From: Syntrophotalea carbinolica DSM 2380
GTDB lineage: Bacteria > Desulfobacterota > Desulfuromonadia > Desulfuromonadales > Syntrophotaleaceae
NCBI RefSeq assembly: GCF_000012885.1
Contig: NC_007498.2
Coordinates: 2,946,001 to 3,010,000 of the forward strand
Reading direction: 5' to 3'
DNA length: 64,000 nt
Under the pieces are notes generated by a model. That model was given only the letters and a program-made list of their open reading frames with translations. It was not told the DNA's origin and did no database searches. Of this stretch, positions 15,246-23,756 are shown piece by piece. Position numbers and translations under genes: made by a program. Each line of letters begins with the position of its first letter. Position 1 is the first letter of the stretch.

Positions 15246-16037
15246 CTACTTGCCGGCCCTTCCCAGAAGCCCATCGGCCAGCCGGATGTGCTCGACCTGC
15301 TGCCAGGGGATACCAAGCAACTCTGAGCCGGCGGCATCCACCGCCACCGGGTCGAATCCGGCCAGCAGCTTGTCGACGGGGGGCTCGCAGGTCGGTCCGC
15401 CCAGGTGATACTCGGCCAGTCCGACACTGGCGTCGATAAACGCCAGATCCGGCTTGCGATAGCGGTTCAGTTCAAAAATCGATCTATGCATCTGCGCATG
15501 GAAAGCCGATTTTTTCCAGTGTCCGCCCTGCTGGTAATAAGCCGGCGGCGCGACGCCGATCATATTTTTCATACTGAGAGTGACTTCGGCCAGGGAATGA
15601 GCCTTGAGGACCGCCGCGGAGATGACAAAACTGTCCATCACCATTCGTGGCATCATGAAGGTGGGGAAAACCTCGCAGAGCGGATTCTGAAGCTCGACCA
15701 GTTCGGCGTTGTTGAGATCGACCAAATCAACGTCATATCGGCGAGCCAGACGCTCGTAACCGAGACGTTGAAAGATCTCACCGGTACTCAGATCACGGTC
15801 CCCGCTGCCTTCGGCGATGACGATGCGTGCCTTGCTCCAGCGGCGGCAGGCGGCCACCAGCGCTTCGCAGGCAGCCACCGGCAGAGTCACCGGCGGCGGC
15901 GAGGCGTTCACCAGGTTGGGCTTGATGAGGATGCAGGACTGACGGGACAGGAGACCGGGCGCACCGACGGCTTGCAACAAGGAGGGAACCGTCTCCTGGT
16001 AGCTGCTGAAAGGGGTAGCGATACAAGGTTTTTGCAT
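15246..16037 (-). CDS. DUF362 domain protein
   Basis: A 263-aa protein of the DUF362 family. Recognisable blocks are ILIKPNLVNASPPPVTLP, IVIAEGSGDRD, ISAAVLKAHSLAEVTLSMKNMIG, and PDLAFIDASVGLAEYHLGGP with GFDPVAVDAAGSELLG. Many relatives carry a ferredoxin domain; this one has no CxxCxxC motif. The biochemical function of the family is not established. No good ribosome site precedes the ATG at 16037. It is convergent with the thioesterase and lies downstream of the ilvC terminator. Confidence 0.75.
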   Translation of the reverse strand: MQKPCIATPFSSYQETVPSLLQAVGAPGLLSRQSCILIKPNLVNASPPPVTLPVAACEALVAACRRWSKARIVIAEGSGDRDLSTGEIFQRLGYERLARRYDVDLVDLNNAELVELQNPLCEVFPTFMMPRMVMDSFVISAAVLKAHSLAEVTLSMKNMIGVAPPAYYQQGGHWKKSAFHAQMHRSIFELNRYRKPDLAFIDASVGLAEYHLGGPTCEPPVDKLLAGFDPVAVDAAGSELLGIPWQQVEHIRLADGLLGRAGK

Positions 16038-16097
16038 GGCGTCATTTTATCCGGAACCACGCGGCGATGCAAACACCTCTGATCGGGCTGGATGAAA

Positions 16098-16129
16098 AAT
16101 GGGCGGGCTGCAGATGCAGCCCGCCCATT
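16098..16129 (-). terminator. Rho-independent terminator of ilvC
   Basis: Perfect 15-bp stem AATGGGCGGGCTGCA / TGCAGCCCGCCCATT with a 2-nt gap, followed on the minus strand by TTTTCATCC. Confidence 0.85.
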
Positions 16130-16152
16130 GTGTCACATTCGAACGAAAAAGC

Positions 16153-17625
16153 TTAAACGATGGCTTTCATACCCTGCATGGCGGCACGCAGTTCTTCGCC
16201 GACTTCTTCGATCAGATGGCTGCGGATCTCGGCATTGACAGACACCAGGGTGCTGTTATCGACGCTGTTGTCCTTGGCGTCCAGCCCCTTGCCGATAAGA
16301 TCGGTGCCCACCTTTTCCATGAAATCCTGCAGCAGAGGCACGCAGGCATGGGAGAACAGGTAGCAGCCATACTCGGCGGTATCCGAAATAACCCGGTTCA
16401 TCTCATACAGCTTCTTGCGGGCGATGGTATTGGCAATGAGAGGCGTTTCGTGCAGCGACTCGTAGTAGGCGGACTCGGGCTCGATACCGGCGGAAACCAT
16501 GACTTCAAAAGCCAATTCAACGCCGGCCTTGACCATGGCCACCATCAGGATCGCCTTGTCGAAGTATTCCTGCTCGCTGATGTCACCGGCACCTTCGGTT
16601 TGCTCGAAAGCGGTTTTGCCGGTTTCTTCGCGCCAGGTCAGCAGCTTGACATCATCGTTAGCCCAGTCTTCCATCATGGTGCTGGAGAATTCGCCGGACA
16701 GGATGTCGTCCATGTGCTTTTCGAACAGGGGACGCATGATCTCCTTGAGTTCCTCTGCCACCCCGAAAGCCACCAGCTTGGCGGGATTGGAGAGACGGTC
16801 CATCATATTGGTGATGCCGCCGTGCTTGAGAGCCTCGGTAATGGTTTCCCAACCGTACTGGATAAGCTTGACGGCATAAGGTGCGTCGATGCCGTTCTGG
16901 GTCATTTTGTCGAAGCACAGCAGCGCGCCGGCCTGCAGCATGCCGCAGAGGATGGTCTGCTCGCCCATCAGGTCGGATTTGACCTCGGCGACGAAAGACG
17001 ACTCGAGAACCCCGGCACGATCGCCGCCCTGGGCGGAGCACAGCGCCTTGGCGATTTCCAGGCCGTCGCCGTTGGGATCGTTTTCACCGTGCACGGCGAT
17101 CAGGGTCGGCACGCCGAAACCGCGCTTATACTCTTCGCGCACCTCGGAACCGGGGCACTTGGGAGCAACCATGATAACGGTCAGATCCTTGCGAATCTGG
17201 GTACCTTCTTCAACGATATTGAAACCGTGGGCATAGGAAAAGACCGCGCCCTGCTTCATCAACGGCACCACGGTGTTGACCACGTCGGTGTGCTGCTTGT
17301 CGGGAGCGAGGTTCATGACGATATCGGCGGTGGGCAGCATTTCTTCGTAGGTGCCGACGGCAAAGCCGTTTTCCGTCGCGTTGAGATAGGACTGACGTTT
17401 TTCTTCGATAGCCCCTTTGCGCAGGGTGTAGGAGACGTCGAGACCGCTATCGCGCATGTTGAGACCCTGGTTGAGGCCCTGGGCGCCGCAACCGACGATG
17501 ACGATCTTTTTGCCTTTGGCGTATTCGCAACCGTTGGCGAATTCGGAAGCGTCCATAAAACGGCAGGTGCCGAGTTCCTGCAGCTGACGACGAAACGGCA
17601 GCGAGTTGAAATAGTTCTGACCCAT
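16153..17625 (-). CDS. ilvC: Ketol-acid reductoisomerase, class II
   Basis: Converts acetolactate or acetohydroxybutyrate to the dihydroxy acids of branched-chain amino acid synthesis, using NADPH and Mg. The Rossmann motif is [16 protein letters not shown] near residue 37, followed by [12 protein letters not shown]. The 490-aa length, with a duplicated C-terminal helical domain, marks the long class II form typical of enterobacteria; most Desulfuromonadia-like genomes would be expected to carry the short class I form. The start at 17625 has AAGGGAGA upstream. A divergent IlvY-type regulator shares the intergenic region, suggesting inducible control by the substrate as in E. coli. Confidence 0.95.
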   Translation of the reverse strand: MGQNYFNSLPFRRQLQELGTCRFMDASEFANGCEYAKGKKIVIVGCGAQGLNQGLNMRDSGLDVSYTLRKGAIEEKRQSYLNATENGFAVGTYEEMLPTADIVMNLAPDKQHTDVVNTVVPLMKQGAVFSYAHGFNIVEEGTQIRKDLTVIMVAPKCPGSEVREEYKRGFGVPTLIAVHGENDPNGDGLEIAKALCSAQGGDRAGVLESSFVAEVKSDLMGEQTILCGMLQAGALLCFDKMTQNGIDAPYAVKLIQYGWETITEALKHGGITNMMDRLSNPAKLVAFGVAEELKEIMRPLFEKHMDDILSGEFSSTMMEDWANDDVKLLTWREETGKTAFEQTEGAGDISEQEYFDKAILMVAMVKAGVELAFEVMVSAGIEPESAYYESLHETPLIANTIARKKLYEMNRVISDTAEYGCYLFSHACVPLLQDFMEKVGTDLIGKGLDAKDNSVDNSTLVSVNAEIRSHLIEEVGEELRAAMQGMKAIV

Positions 17626-17684
17626 CGGTATCTCCCTTATGTGCGTTGTTGGAAAAGTAAGAGTATAGGGGACCATACCCGATT

Positions 17685-17737
17685 TTGCCTATTGCGTAAA
17701 TTGATTTATTTAGAATATTGTATTGCACATTACGCAA
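17685..17737. promoter_or_regulatory. Paired IlvY-type operator boxes
   Basis: Two 15-mers, TTGCCTATTGCGTAA (17685-17699) and TTGCACATTACGCAA (17723-17737), share the pattern TTGCnnATnnCGnAA, a LysR T-N11-A type palindrome. They are 38 bp apart in the 124-bp region between ilvC and the divergent regulator, the usual tandem-operator arrangement for IlvY. Confidence 0.65.
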
Positions 17738-17749
17738 CGTGGAGCCGAC

Positions 17750-18649
17750 ATGGACATACGTGAACTGGAAATTTTTCTGACCGTGGCCGAACTGCTGCAC
17801 TTCGGCCGGGCCAGCCAGGCCTGCAACCTCAGCCCTTCGGCCTTGACCCGCACCATTCAACGCCTCGAAGAAGAAGTGGAACGGCCTCTGTTCATACGGG
17901 ACAACCGCCGGGTCGCCTTGTCACCGGCCGGCGAGCAGTTCCGCACTTACGCACGTCGCGCATTGCAGGACTGGCAGGCGTTTCGCGGCACCGTCAAAGG
18001 CAAGGAAACCATCAGCGGCACCCTGTCCATCTACGCGTCCATCACGGCCGTCTACAGCCTGCTGCCACGCCTGCTCGAAGCGTTTCGCAGTGCCCATCGC
18101 GAGGTGCAACTGGAATTGAGCACCGGCGCCGCCGAGCGGGCCGTGGCCCAGGTGCAAAGCGGCGAAATCGACCTGGCCGTGGCGGCATTGCCCGACCGAC
18201 AGCAATCACAGCTCGAGTTTTTGCCCATCATCAACACCCCGCTGTTGTTCATTGCCCCCAAACAGGGCGACCCCGCGCCCCTGCCGGTACGCGACGGCGA
18301 AATCGATCTGCAACGAACCCCACTGGTGTTGCCACAAAAAGGCCTGTCACGCCGGCGCCTCGATCAATGGCTCAAAACCCGACGCATCACCCCCAATATT
18401 TCCTCGGAAGTCTCCGGTAACGAAGCCATCATCGCCATGGTGCGCCTCGGCTGCGGCATCGGCATCGTTCCGGAACTGGTATTGGCGCGCAGCCCGTTTC
18501 GCGACGAAGTGCGCGTTATTGAAGCGGCGCCGCAACTGGCCCCCTACGTGGTCGGACTGTGTTCCACCCGGCGCAATCTGCAGCGTCCGGTGGTACGGGC
18601 TTTCTGGCAACTGGCCGAGGAGCGCTCCGGCGTGAAGGTTGATTTTTAG
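17750..18649 (+). CDS. ilvY: LysR-family regulator, IlvY type
   Basis: A 299-aa LysR regulator. The N-terminal winged HTH is MDIRELEIFLTVAELLHFGRASQA with SPSALTRTIQRLEEE as recognition region; the rest is a periplasmic-binding-protein-like effector domain. The gene is divergent from ilvC, and the two shared boxes between them identify it as IlvY, which activates ilvC in response to acetolactate-type substrates. The start at 17750 is chosen for its GGAG site and because the HTH begins there. The class II ilvC plus ilvY pair is a gammaproteobacterial arrangement, so joint transfer is possible. Confidence 0.85.
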   Translation: MDIRELEIFLTVAELLHFGRASQACNLSPSALTRTIQRLEEEVERPLFIRDNRRVALSPAGEQFRTYARRALQDWQAFRGTVKGKETISGTLSIYASITAVYSLLPRLLEAFRSAHREVQLELSTGAAERAVAQVQSGEIDLAVAALPDRQQSQLEFLPIINTPLLFIAPKQGDPAPLPVRDGEIDLQRTPLVLPQKGLSRRRLDQWLKTRRITPNISSEVSGNEAIIAMVRLGCGIGIVPELVLARSPFRDEVRVIEAAPQLAPYVVGLCSTRRNLQRPVVRAFWQLAEERSGVKVDF

Positions 18650-18708
18650 AGCTAAACGCCAAAGTGTGCCGTTAAGTCACGCGTGCAAGGTCTATTTGGC
18701 AATACTTA

Positions 18709-18832
18709 TCACCACGAAGAGCACGAAGGACACGAAGGAAAAGCTAAAACCAAGATTTTTCAGGTTTAAACAAAAGATCCTGGTTTGTCTTTTAAGTCCT
18801 TCTTCGTGATCTTCGTGTCCTTCGTGGTGAGA
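18709..18832. repeat. Palindromic array of 9-bp CACGAAG units
   Basis: The left arm has three tandem units (CCACGAAG, AGCACGAAG, GACACGAAG). The right arm, from about 18797, is its near-perfect inverted complement ending CTTCGTGGTG. The arms flank an AT-richer centre of about 50 bp. The whole could fold into a long hairpin. It lies between the convergent regulator and aminomutase genes, where it could act as a bidirectional terminator. Similar CACGAAG-type repeats are, to my knowledge, dispersed in several environmental genomes. Confidence 0.7.
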
Positions 18833-18858
18833 TAAAATCAATAACTGGCAAAGACCAT

Positions 18859-19902
18859 TCACATCTCGCCATTGGGAAATTCGATCATTTCACCGGACGG
18901 CGTACGCAGCAGGGCGGTATCGCCAAGCTTCACCAGATACTCCGGCAGCAGGGGAATTTTGCCTTTGCCGCCGGGGGAATCGATGACGTAGTGGGGAACG
19001 GCCAGGCCGGAGATCGGCCCGCGCAAGGCGGCGACGATATCCAGGCCGGTTTCGATGCGGGTACGGAAATGCCCCGTACCGGCCGCCAGATCCATATGGT
19101 GCAGATAATAGGGGCGCACGCGCATTTTCAGCAGGCCTTTGACCAATTGCCGCATCACGGCAGGCGTGTCGTTGACGCCGCGCAGCAGCACGGTCTGATT
19201 ACCCAGGGGCAGGCCGGCATCGGCCAGTCGTCGGCAGGCCTCAAAAGCTTGCGGGGTCAGCTCGCGCGGATGGTTGAAATGGGTATTGAGATACAGAGGA
19301 TGGTAGCGCCGCAGCATGGCGCATAGTTCTTCGGTGATGCGCTGCGGCAGGGTAACGGGCACTCGGCTGCCGATACGGATGATCTCCACGTGGGGAATGG
19401 CGCGCAAGCGCATGAGCAGATGTTCGAGCCGGTCATCTTCCAGCAGCAGCGGATCGCCGCCGGACAGGATCACGTCGCGGACCTGCTCCGTGCGCGCGAC
19501 ATAGTCGATAGCCTCATCGAGATGCCGATCGCTAACCCCCATGGCGGCGCAACCGACCTTGCGTTTGCGGGTGCAGAAACGGCAGTAGACCGCACACTGG
19601 CCGCTGGCCAGCAGCAACACCCGATCGGGATAACGGTGCACCAGCAGCGGCACCGGCGACAGACGTTCCTCGGCAAGGGGATCGGCATCTTCCTGACAGG
19701 GGAGCAATTCGCGCCTGTCGGGTACACACTGCCGCCAGATGGCATCCCCCGGTTTTTCAATGAGATCGAGATAGTAGGGGGTAATCCGCATGGGATAGCG
19801 TTGCACCACCGCATCCAGCTCGCTCATATCCGTACCGAATCGCTCCGCCAGACCGGCGGGAGCGGTCACGCTATCGATCAATTGTCGTTGCCAACTGCTC
19901 AT
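18859..19902 (-). CDS. KamA-family radical SAM lysine 2,3-aminomutase-like protein
   Basis: A 347-aa PLP- and SAM-dependent aminomutase family member. The cluster motif is CAVYCRFCTRKRKVG near residue 105, then LSGGDPLLLEDDRL, and the PLP-binding Lys region DSPGGKGKIPLLPEY near the C-terminus. The family includes lysine 2,3-aminomutase and EpmB, which makes beta-lysine for elongation factor P. The DSPGGKGKIP region looks more KamA-like than EpmB-like. The start at 19902 is chosen over an ATG 42 nt upstream because GGAGG lies about 12 nt before it. The downstream array of CACGAAG repeats probably ends the transcript. Confidence 0.82.
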   Translation of the reverse strand: MSSWQRQLIDSVTAPAGLAERFGTDMSELDAVVQRYPMRITPYYLDLIEKPGDAIWRQCVPDRRELLPCQEDADPLAEERLSPVPLLVHRYPDRVLLLASGQCAVYCRFCTRKRKVGCAAMGVSDRHLDEAIDYVARTEQVRDVILSGGDPLLLEDDRLEHLLMRLRAIPHVEIIRIGSRVPVTLPQRITEELCAMLRRYHPLYLNTHFNHPRELTPQAFEACRRLADAGLPLGNQTVLLRGVNDTPAVMRQLVKGLLKMRVRPYYLHHMDLAAGTGHFRTRIETGLDIVAALRGPISGLAVPHYVIDSPGGKGKIPLLPEYLVKLGDTALLRTPSGEMIEFPNGEM

Positions 19903-19998
19903 AAAAAGTAAAATCCTCCAGCGCGCAGGTTTACCACAGGGCATACGTCAAGTCCATGGTTCCGGTAAACCATGAATGTTTTGACGTTCACTTGCGGC

Positions 19999-21594
19999 TT
20001 ACAGCTTACGGCTGGTTTCAACCTGAAGTTTGGGGCTGAAAAAAAACGCATGGTTGGAGGTAAACAGCGGCGGCGTACGATTGACGATAGCCTTGATAGC
20101 CGGCGTAGCGAGAAGCTCCTGTTGTAAAAAACGGCGCGCGGCTCGTCGCTCCGTGGCATGTTCATCAACGGGCAGGTAGAGATCCAGAGGCGAGGCCCCA
20201 CCAGCGGCATCCGTTGCGGCCAGCGCCGAATGCCGCGGCATGTTCATGATGGCCAGGTTGAGATAATCGATACAGTCGGCATGGTCTTCGAGAAAGGCTT
20301 TGGTCCGGCGGGCCTCGTCCGGACTCTCGCCGGGCGTGCCGAGAAGCACGTACACGTAGGTCGCGATACCCGCCTGCCTGAGCCGCCGCAGCACTTCGGC
20401 AGCGATGGCCAGCCGGGTACCTTTGGCCAGACGATCGAGCACCGCCTGACTGCCGCTTTCCAATCCCAGCTGCAACAGCCGGCAACCGCCACGGGCCAGG
20501 CGTTCGATCAGATCGCCTTGCAGCAATGCCGCTTCAAAACGTACAAACCCGTACCACGACAAGTCGCAAAGCCGATCGGCCTGCGCCGCCAGAGCCTGCA
20601 GGGCGGACGGCGGTATGGCGTTATCGGTCAGGTGGAAATGACGCACCTTCCATCGTTGAGCCAGGCTACGCAGCAACTGCGGCAGTTCATGACCGGGAAA
20701 AGCCTTGTAGGGATGCGTCGGGCTGCTCGCCTCCGGACAAAACAGGCAGCGCGCCCAGTAGCAACCGCGGGAGGCCGTCACCGGCAACACCGGATGGGGG
20801 GACAAGTAGCCGGCGGTGTCGAGGTCGGTAAAATCAGGCTCCAGAGCCAGGGTTGAGCGGTCTTCCAGCAGGTAATCCGCCCGGGATTCCGCTTCCAGCA
20901 GATCGTACAGTGGCTGTTCACCGGGACCGGATACCAGATGATCGAAGACCGGCAGACGCATGCCCGTTTCCCGCAGCGCGGATTGCCAGGAAGTGATCAT
21001 GCCGCCCCCCGCTACCAGAGGTATCCCGGGAAAATGGCGACGTAACAACCCTGCCAGTTCAAAAGCCGGCAAGACCTGGTGGCGATAATTGATGGACAGA
21101 GCCAGCATCCTCGGAGTTTGCCGCTTTATGGCCGGTAACAGCTCGCCGCAAAAATAGGAATGGAACAGGGTCTGCTCCTCGCCGGCAGCCAGGCGATCCA
21201 TATCGGCTTCGGAATATTCGGACAACGCGCCGTGACGATAGTCCCCGAGGGTGAGTCGTTCGCTGCCGGAAACGCCATCATACAGACTCAGAGCATCGTT
21301 CAGGTAACGCACGGCCGTGGCATAACGCGCCGCATGAACAGCAGCAGCCGGCGAGCAGAGAAATGCCAGAGAGGAGTCGACGTGGCGCAGGGCGCGCCGC
21401 AAACGGGTGGATGGCGCAGGGCCGGCCTTGACAGCCAGCGTCTCAGGCCGCAACAGATAACGATAAGCGTCGCGATTGGCATCGACAACGCATACGTTTA
21501 AGCCGCGCGCTTTGAGATGGGCCTGCAACACGGCCAGGCCCAAAGGCGGCTCACCGGCTTTGGCCGCCGGTGGATGGATCAGCAGTACCGACAT
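19999..21594 (-). CDS. B12-binding domain radical SAM protein
   Basis: A 531-aa protein. Residues 1-230 form a cobalamin-binding-like Rossmann domain (VLLIHPPAAKAGEPPLGLAVLQ at the start, LVAGGGMITSW later). Residues 270-470 are the radical SAM barrel, with cluster Cys in GCYWARCLFC, spaced CX4CX2C rather than the common CX3CX2C. LGLESGSQAVLDRLAKG is the SAM-contact block. The C-terminal 60 residues are family-specific. Such enzymes methylate or rearrange unactivated carbon; the substrate here is unknown. It precedes the KamA-like gene on the same strand and starts three nt after the MauE-like stop codon, so co-transcription is likely. Confidence 0.8.
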   Translation of the reverse strand: MSVLLIHPPAAKAGEPPLGLAVLQAHLKARGLNVCVVDANRDAYRYLLRPETLAVKAGPAPSTRLRRALRHVDSSLAFLCSPAAAVHAARYATAVRYLNDALSLYDGVSGSERLTLGDYRHGALSEYSEADMDRLAAGEEQTLFHSYFCGELLPAIKRQTPRMLALSINYRHQVLPAFELAGLLRRHFPGIPLVAGGGMITSWQSALRETGMRLPVFDHLVSGPGEQPLYDLLEAESRADYLLEDRSTLALEPDFTDLDTAGYLSPHPVLPVTASRGCYWARCLFCPEASSPTHPYKAFPGHELPQLLRSLAQRWKVRHFHLTDNAIPPSALQALAAQADRLCDLSWYGFVRFEAALLQGDLIERLARGGCRLLQLGLESGSQAVLDRLAKGTRLAIAAEVLRRLRQAGIATYVYVLLGTPGESPDEARRTKAFLEDHADCIDYLNLAIMNMPRHSALAATDAAGGASPLDLYLPVDEHATERRAARRFLQQELLATPAIKAIVNRTPPLFTSNHAFFFSPKLQVETSRKL

Positions 21595-21597
21595 GGC

Positions 21598-22020
21598 TCA
21601 GGCGCGGCGCCGAACGCTGCCGACAAACGTCACAACCACCAGTACCATGAGTCCGATATCACGCCACAGAGCGGCGGTAACGGACGAATGGGCGCCGGGG
21701 CGAAAACAGCCGCAATCGATATCGAGACCGCGCACCAGCAACGATGACAGCGCCACAATGAATACCAGGTTCAGGCCACCGATAACCAGGCTGGCAGGAC
21801 GCACCTTGCGATTGATAACTAACAACAATCCGGCCAGCATCTCGACAAAAGGCAGGGTGGCCGCCACCAGAAAATTGAGCCGATACGGCATGATCTGGTA
21901 GTTGGCGATCTCCCCGGCAAAACCCGCGGGATCGAAAGCCTTGACCACCCCCGCGTACAGGAACAGCCCTCCCAGCAGCAAACGGCTGACATGGTACAGG
22001 ATAGGCTCGAAACGCTTCAT
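21598..22020 (-). CDS. MauE/DoxX-like integral membrane protein
   Basis: A 140-aa protein with four transmembrane helices (LLLGGLFLYAGVVKAF; FLVAATLPFVEMLAGLLLVI; LVIGGLNLVFIVALSSLL; DIGLMVLVVVTF). The DIDCGCF motif in the third loop is the conserved Cys pair of MauE-type proteins, which are linked to disulfide chemistry. The start overlaps the upstream rhodanese stop codon as ATGA, so translation is coupled. The pairing with a rhodanese suggests thiol or sulfane-sulfur handling at the membrane; the exact role is unknown. Confidence 0.75.
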   Translation of the reverse strand: MKRFEPILYHVSRLLLGGLFLYAGVVKAFDPAGFAGEIANYQIMPYRLNFLVAATLPFVEMLAGLLLVINRKVRPASLVIGGLNLVFIVALSSLLVRGLDIDCGCFRPGAHSSVTAALWRDIGLMVLVVVTFVGSVRRRA

Positions 22021-22529
22021 GGCTGCCCCTCCTCCACCGGCATTCCGGCATCCTGCCACTCCGGCATGCCGCCTTCGAAAACACGGACATCCTTAAAACC
22101 GCTAGCCATCAGACGCTGGGCCAGCAGAAAAGAATCCTCGCAACTGTAACCACTGCAATAGGTAACCACAGAAACATCGACCGGCACCTCGGCGCGGAAA
22201 ACCGCCAGCAGGGATTCCACCTCGCCCCACGGCAAACTGCGCGCCCCCGGCAGATGGCCCTGCAGGTAAAGATCGCCACTGCGGGCATCCAGCAATATGA
22301 TCTCGCCGGCAGTCAGCTCCCGCAATTCCGACAGGGACATAGGCATCGGCAGCAAATCGCTTTCGGTCAAAGTCTCCGAAGGGACAACCGCCCCAGGGGC
22401 CTGCCCCGACCAGATCTGCCACAACAGGCGACCGTTGATGGCCGCTCCAGCCAATGTCGCCAGCAGAACAATCACTACGGCATCGCGCAGCAACTTGGGT
22501 AAGTCCGCGCCTATCAGCCTGTCACTCAT
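22017..22529 (-). CDS. Membrane-anchored rhodanese-domain protein
   Basis: A 170-aa protein: an N-terminal transmembrane helix (AVVIVLLATLAGAAINGRLL, residues 17-36) and a single rhodanese domain (residues 63-165). The active-site loop reads CSGYSCEDS, with the catalytic Cys at the first position, and the substrate-entry motif is GHLPGARSLPW. The domain is predicted to lie on the periplasmic side. It overlaps SlyX by 8 nt at its start and the MauE-like gene by 4 nt at its end, so the three genes form a tight operon. Confidence 0.82.
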   Translation of the reverse strand: MSDRLIGADLPKLLRDAVVIVLLATLAGAAINGRLLWQIWSGQAPGAVVPSETLTESDLLPMPMSLSELRELTAGEIILLDARSGDLYLQGHLPGARSLPWGEVESLLAVFRAEVPVDVSVVTYCSGYSCEDSFLLAQRLMASGFKDVRVFEGGMPEWQDAGMPVEEGQP

Positions 22530-22737
22530 CGGGAGACTCCAGCATTTCAGGCGAAAGGCCTTTGAGCATCTGGCGAAAGGCCATATTCTCCTGCCGCAGC
22601 GCAGTGATAATATCGGCGCTTTCGGTCAGCACCTCGTTCAATTCTTCGAGCTGTCGAGCCTGGTGCGTAAAACGTATCTCCAGTTCGACAATGCGCTCTT
22701 CCAGTTCCGCCAGGCGGTTTTGTTCGGTCTCATTCAT
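22522..22737 (-). CDS. slyX: SlyX family coiled-coil protein
   Basis: A 71-aa coiled-coil protein with heptads through LAELEERIVELEIRFTHQARQLEELNEVL and a short tail ending LKGLSPEMLESPDE, as in SlyX. The family's function is not settled. The start at 22737 (MNETEQNRL) gives the normal family length. No clear ribosome site is present, and an ATG nine nt upstream is an alternative. It is the first gene of the operon with the rhodanese, divergent from the oxidase operon. Confidence 0.78.
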   Translation of the reverse strand: MNETEQNRLAELEERIVELEIRFTHQARQLEELNEVLTESADIITALRQENMAFRQMLKGLSPEMLESPDE

Positions 22738-22792
22738 AAGAAGCATGCTAGCAGAACCCCACCACCGACGCAATAAGTCTGAAAACAGGGCA

Positions 22793-22820
22793 TTGCATAT
22801 AACGGTGGGATCCATATAAT
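22793..22820 (+). promoter_or_regulatory. Sigma70-type promoter of the caa3 oxidase operon
   Basis: TTGCAT (22793-22798), 16-nt spacer, perfect TATAAT (22815-22820). Predicted start near 22827, 76 nt before the Sco start codon. The shared island element is absent here. Confidence 0.6.
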
Positions 22821-22902
22821 GTAAAGGAACCAATAATAACCAGGGCACCGCATGGTGTTCGGACACCAAACCGCCGATACCGATCGGCACGAAGGCCTTT
22901 TC

Positions 22903-23748
22903 ATGAGAAAACTATCCCTACCGCGCCCCCATGGCCGCATTCTTCTGGTAAGCTGTCTTCTAGCGGCTTTTTGTTCCACGCTTGCGCCGTCGCCGGGCCA
23001 CTCCGACACAGGGCACAAACACCATACTCATCGTCAGCCGATGAGGTCCATTCCTGAAGTCGGCCTGGAAGAGCGCATTGGAGCCGTCATCCCCCTGGAG
23101 ACGACGTTTCTGGATGAGCAGGGGCGACCGGTCGAATTATCCGAACTGATCACCGTGCCGACCCTGATCGCGCCGGTCTATTTCAGCTGCCCCAACGTGT
23201 GCAGTTTTCTGCAGGGCAGCCTGGCACAGGTTCTGCCCGACGTTCGCCTGACGCCGGATAAAGACTATCGTGTGCTGTCGATCAGCTTTGACGAACTGGA
23301 AAGCCCGACCGACGCCCGCAAAGCCCGGCAGACATACCGCACGGCCATGAACGCCCCTTACCCCGAGGATGCCTGGCGGTTTCTGACCGGCGACGAGGCC
23401 AGCATCCGGCATCTGCTGGATGCCGCAGGTTACCGTTTCACCCGCCGGGGAGAGGACTTTCTGCACCCGGTGGCGGTCTTCGTGGTAAATCCGGATGGGC
23501 GTATCGTGCGTTATCTGCACGGCACGCGCATGCTGCCCCTCGACGTCACGCTGGCCCTTACCGAAGCGGCCCAGGGACGTCTTGGCGCCACTATCCGCAA
23601 GGTGGTGCAGTTCTGTTTCAGTTACGATCCGGGCGGACGCCGCTACGTTTTCAACCTGTTGCGAGTCAGCGCCGTGGCCGTTATTCTGATGGCTGGAGGA
23701 TTTGCTTTCTACCTGATTTTATCCAGCCGTAAAAAACCGGGAGAATAA
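22903..23748 (+). CDS. sco: SCO1/SenC family copper chaperone
   Basis: A 281-aa thioredoxin-fold protein with an N-terminal signal/anchor (ILLVSCLLAAFCSTLAPSPG), the Cu-binding and redox motif CPNVC at about residue 105, the conserved distal His in FLHPVAVFVV, and a C-terminal transmembrane helix (AVAVILMAGGFAFYLIL). It delivers copper to the CuA site of the subunit II encoded downstream. A His-rich stretch after the signal (HKHHTHRQ) could bind metal. The start at 22903 is chosen for a GAAGG site and the signal sequence. It is the first gene of the oxidase operon. Confidence 0.9.
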   Translation: MRKLSLPRPHGRILLVSCLLAAFCSTLAPSPGHSDTGHKHHTHRQPMRSIPEVGLEERIGAVIPLETTFLDEQGRPVELSELITVPTLIAPVYFSCPNVCSFLQGSLAQVLPDVRLTPDKDYRVLSISFDELESPTDARKARQTYRTAMNAPYPEDAWRFLTGDEASIRHLLDAAGYRFTRRGEDFLHPVAVFVVNPDGRIVRYLHGTRMLPLDVTLALTEAAQGRLGATIRKVVQFCFSYDPGGRRYVFNLLRVSAVAVILMAGGFAFYLILSSRKKPGE

Positions 23749-23756
23749 GGAACAGC

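Noticed and set aside
18709-18832. CRISPR array
   Set aside because: The units are 9 bp, contiguous and inverted in the second half; there are no spacers of regular length and no cas genes.
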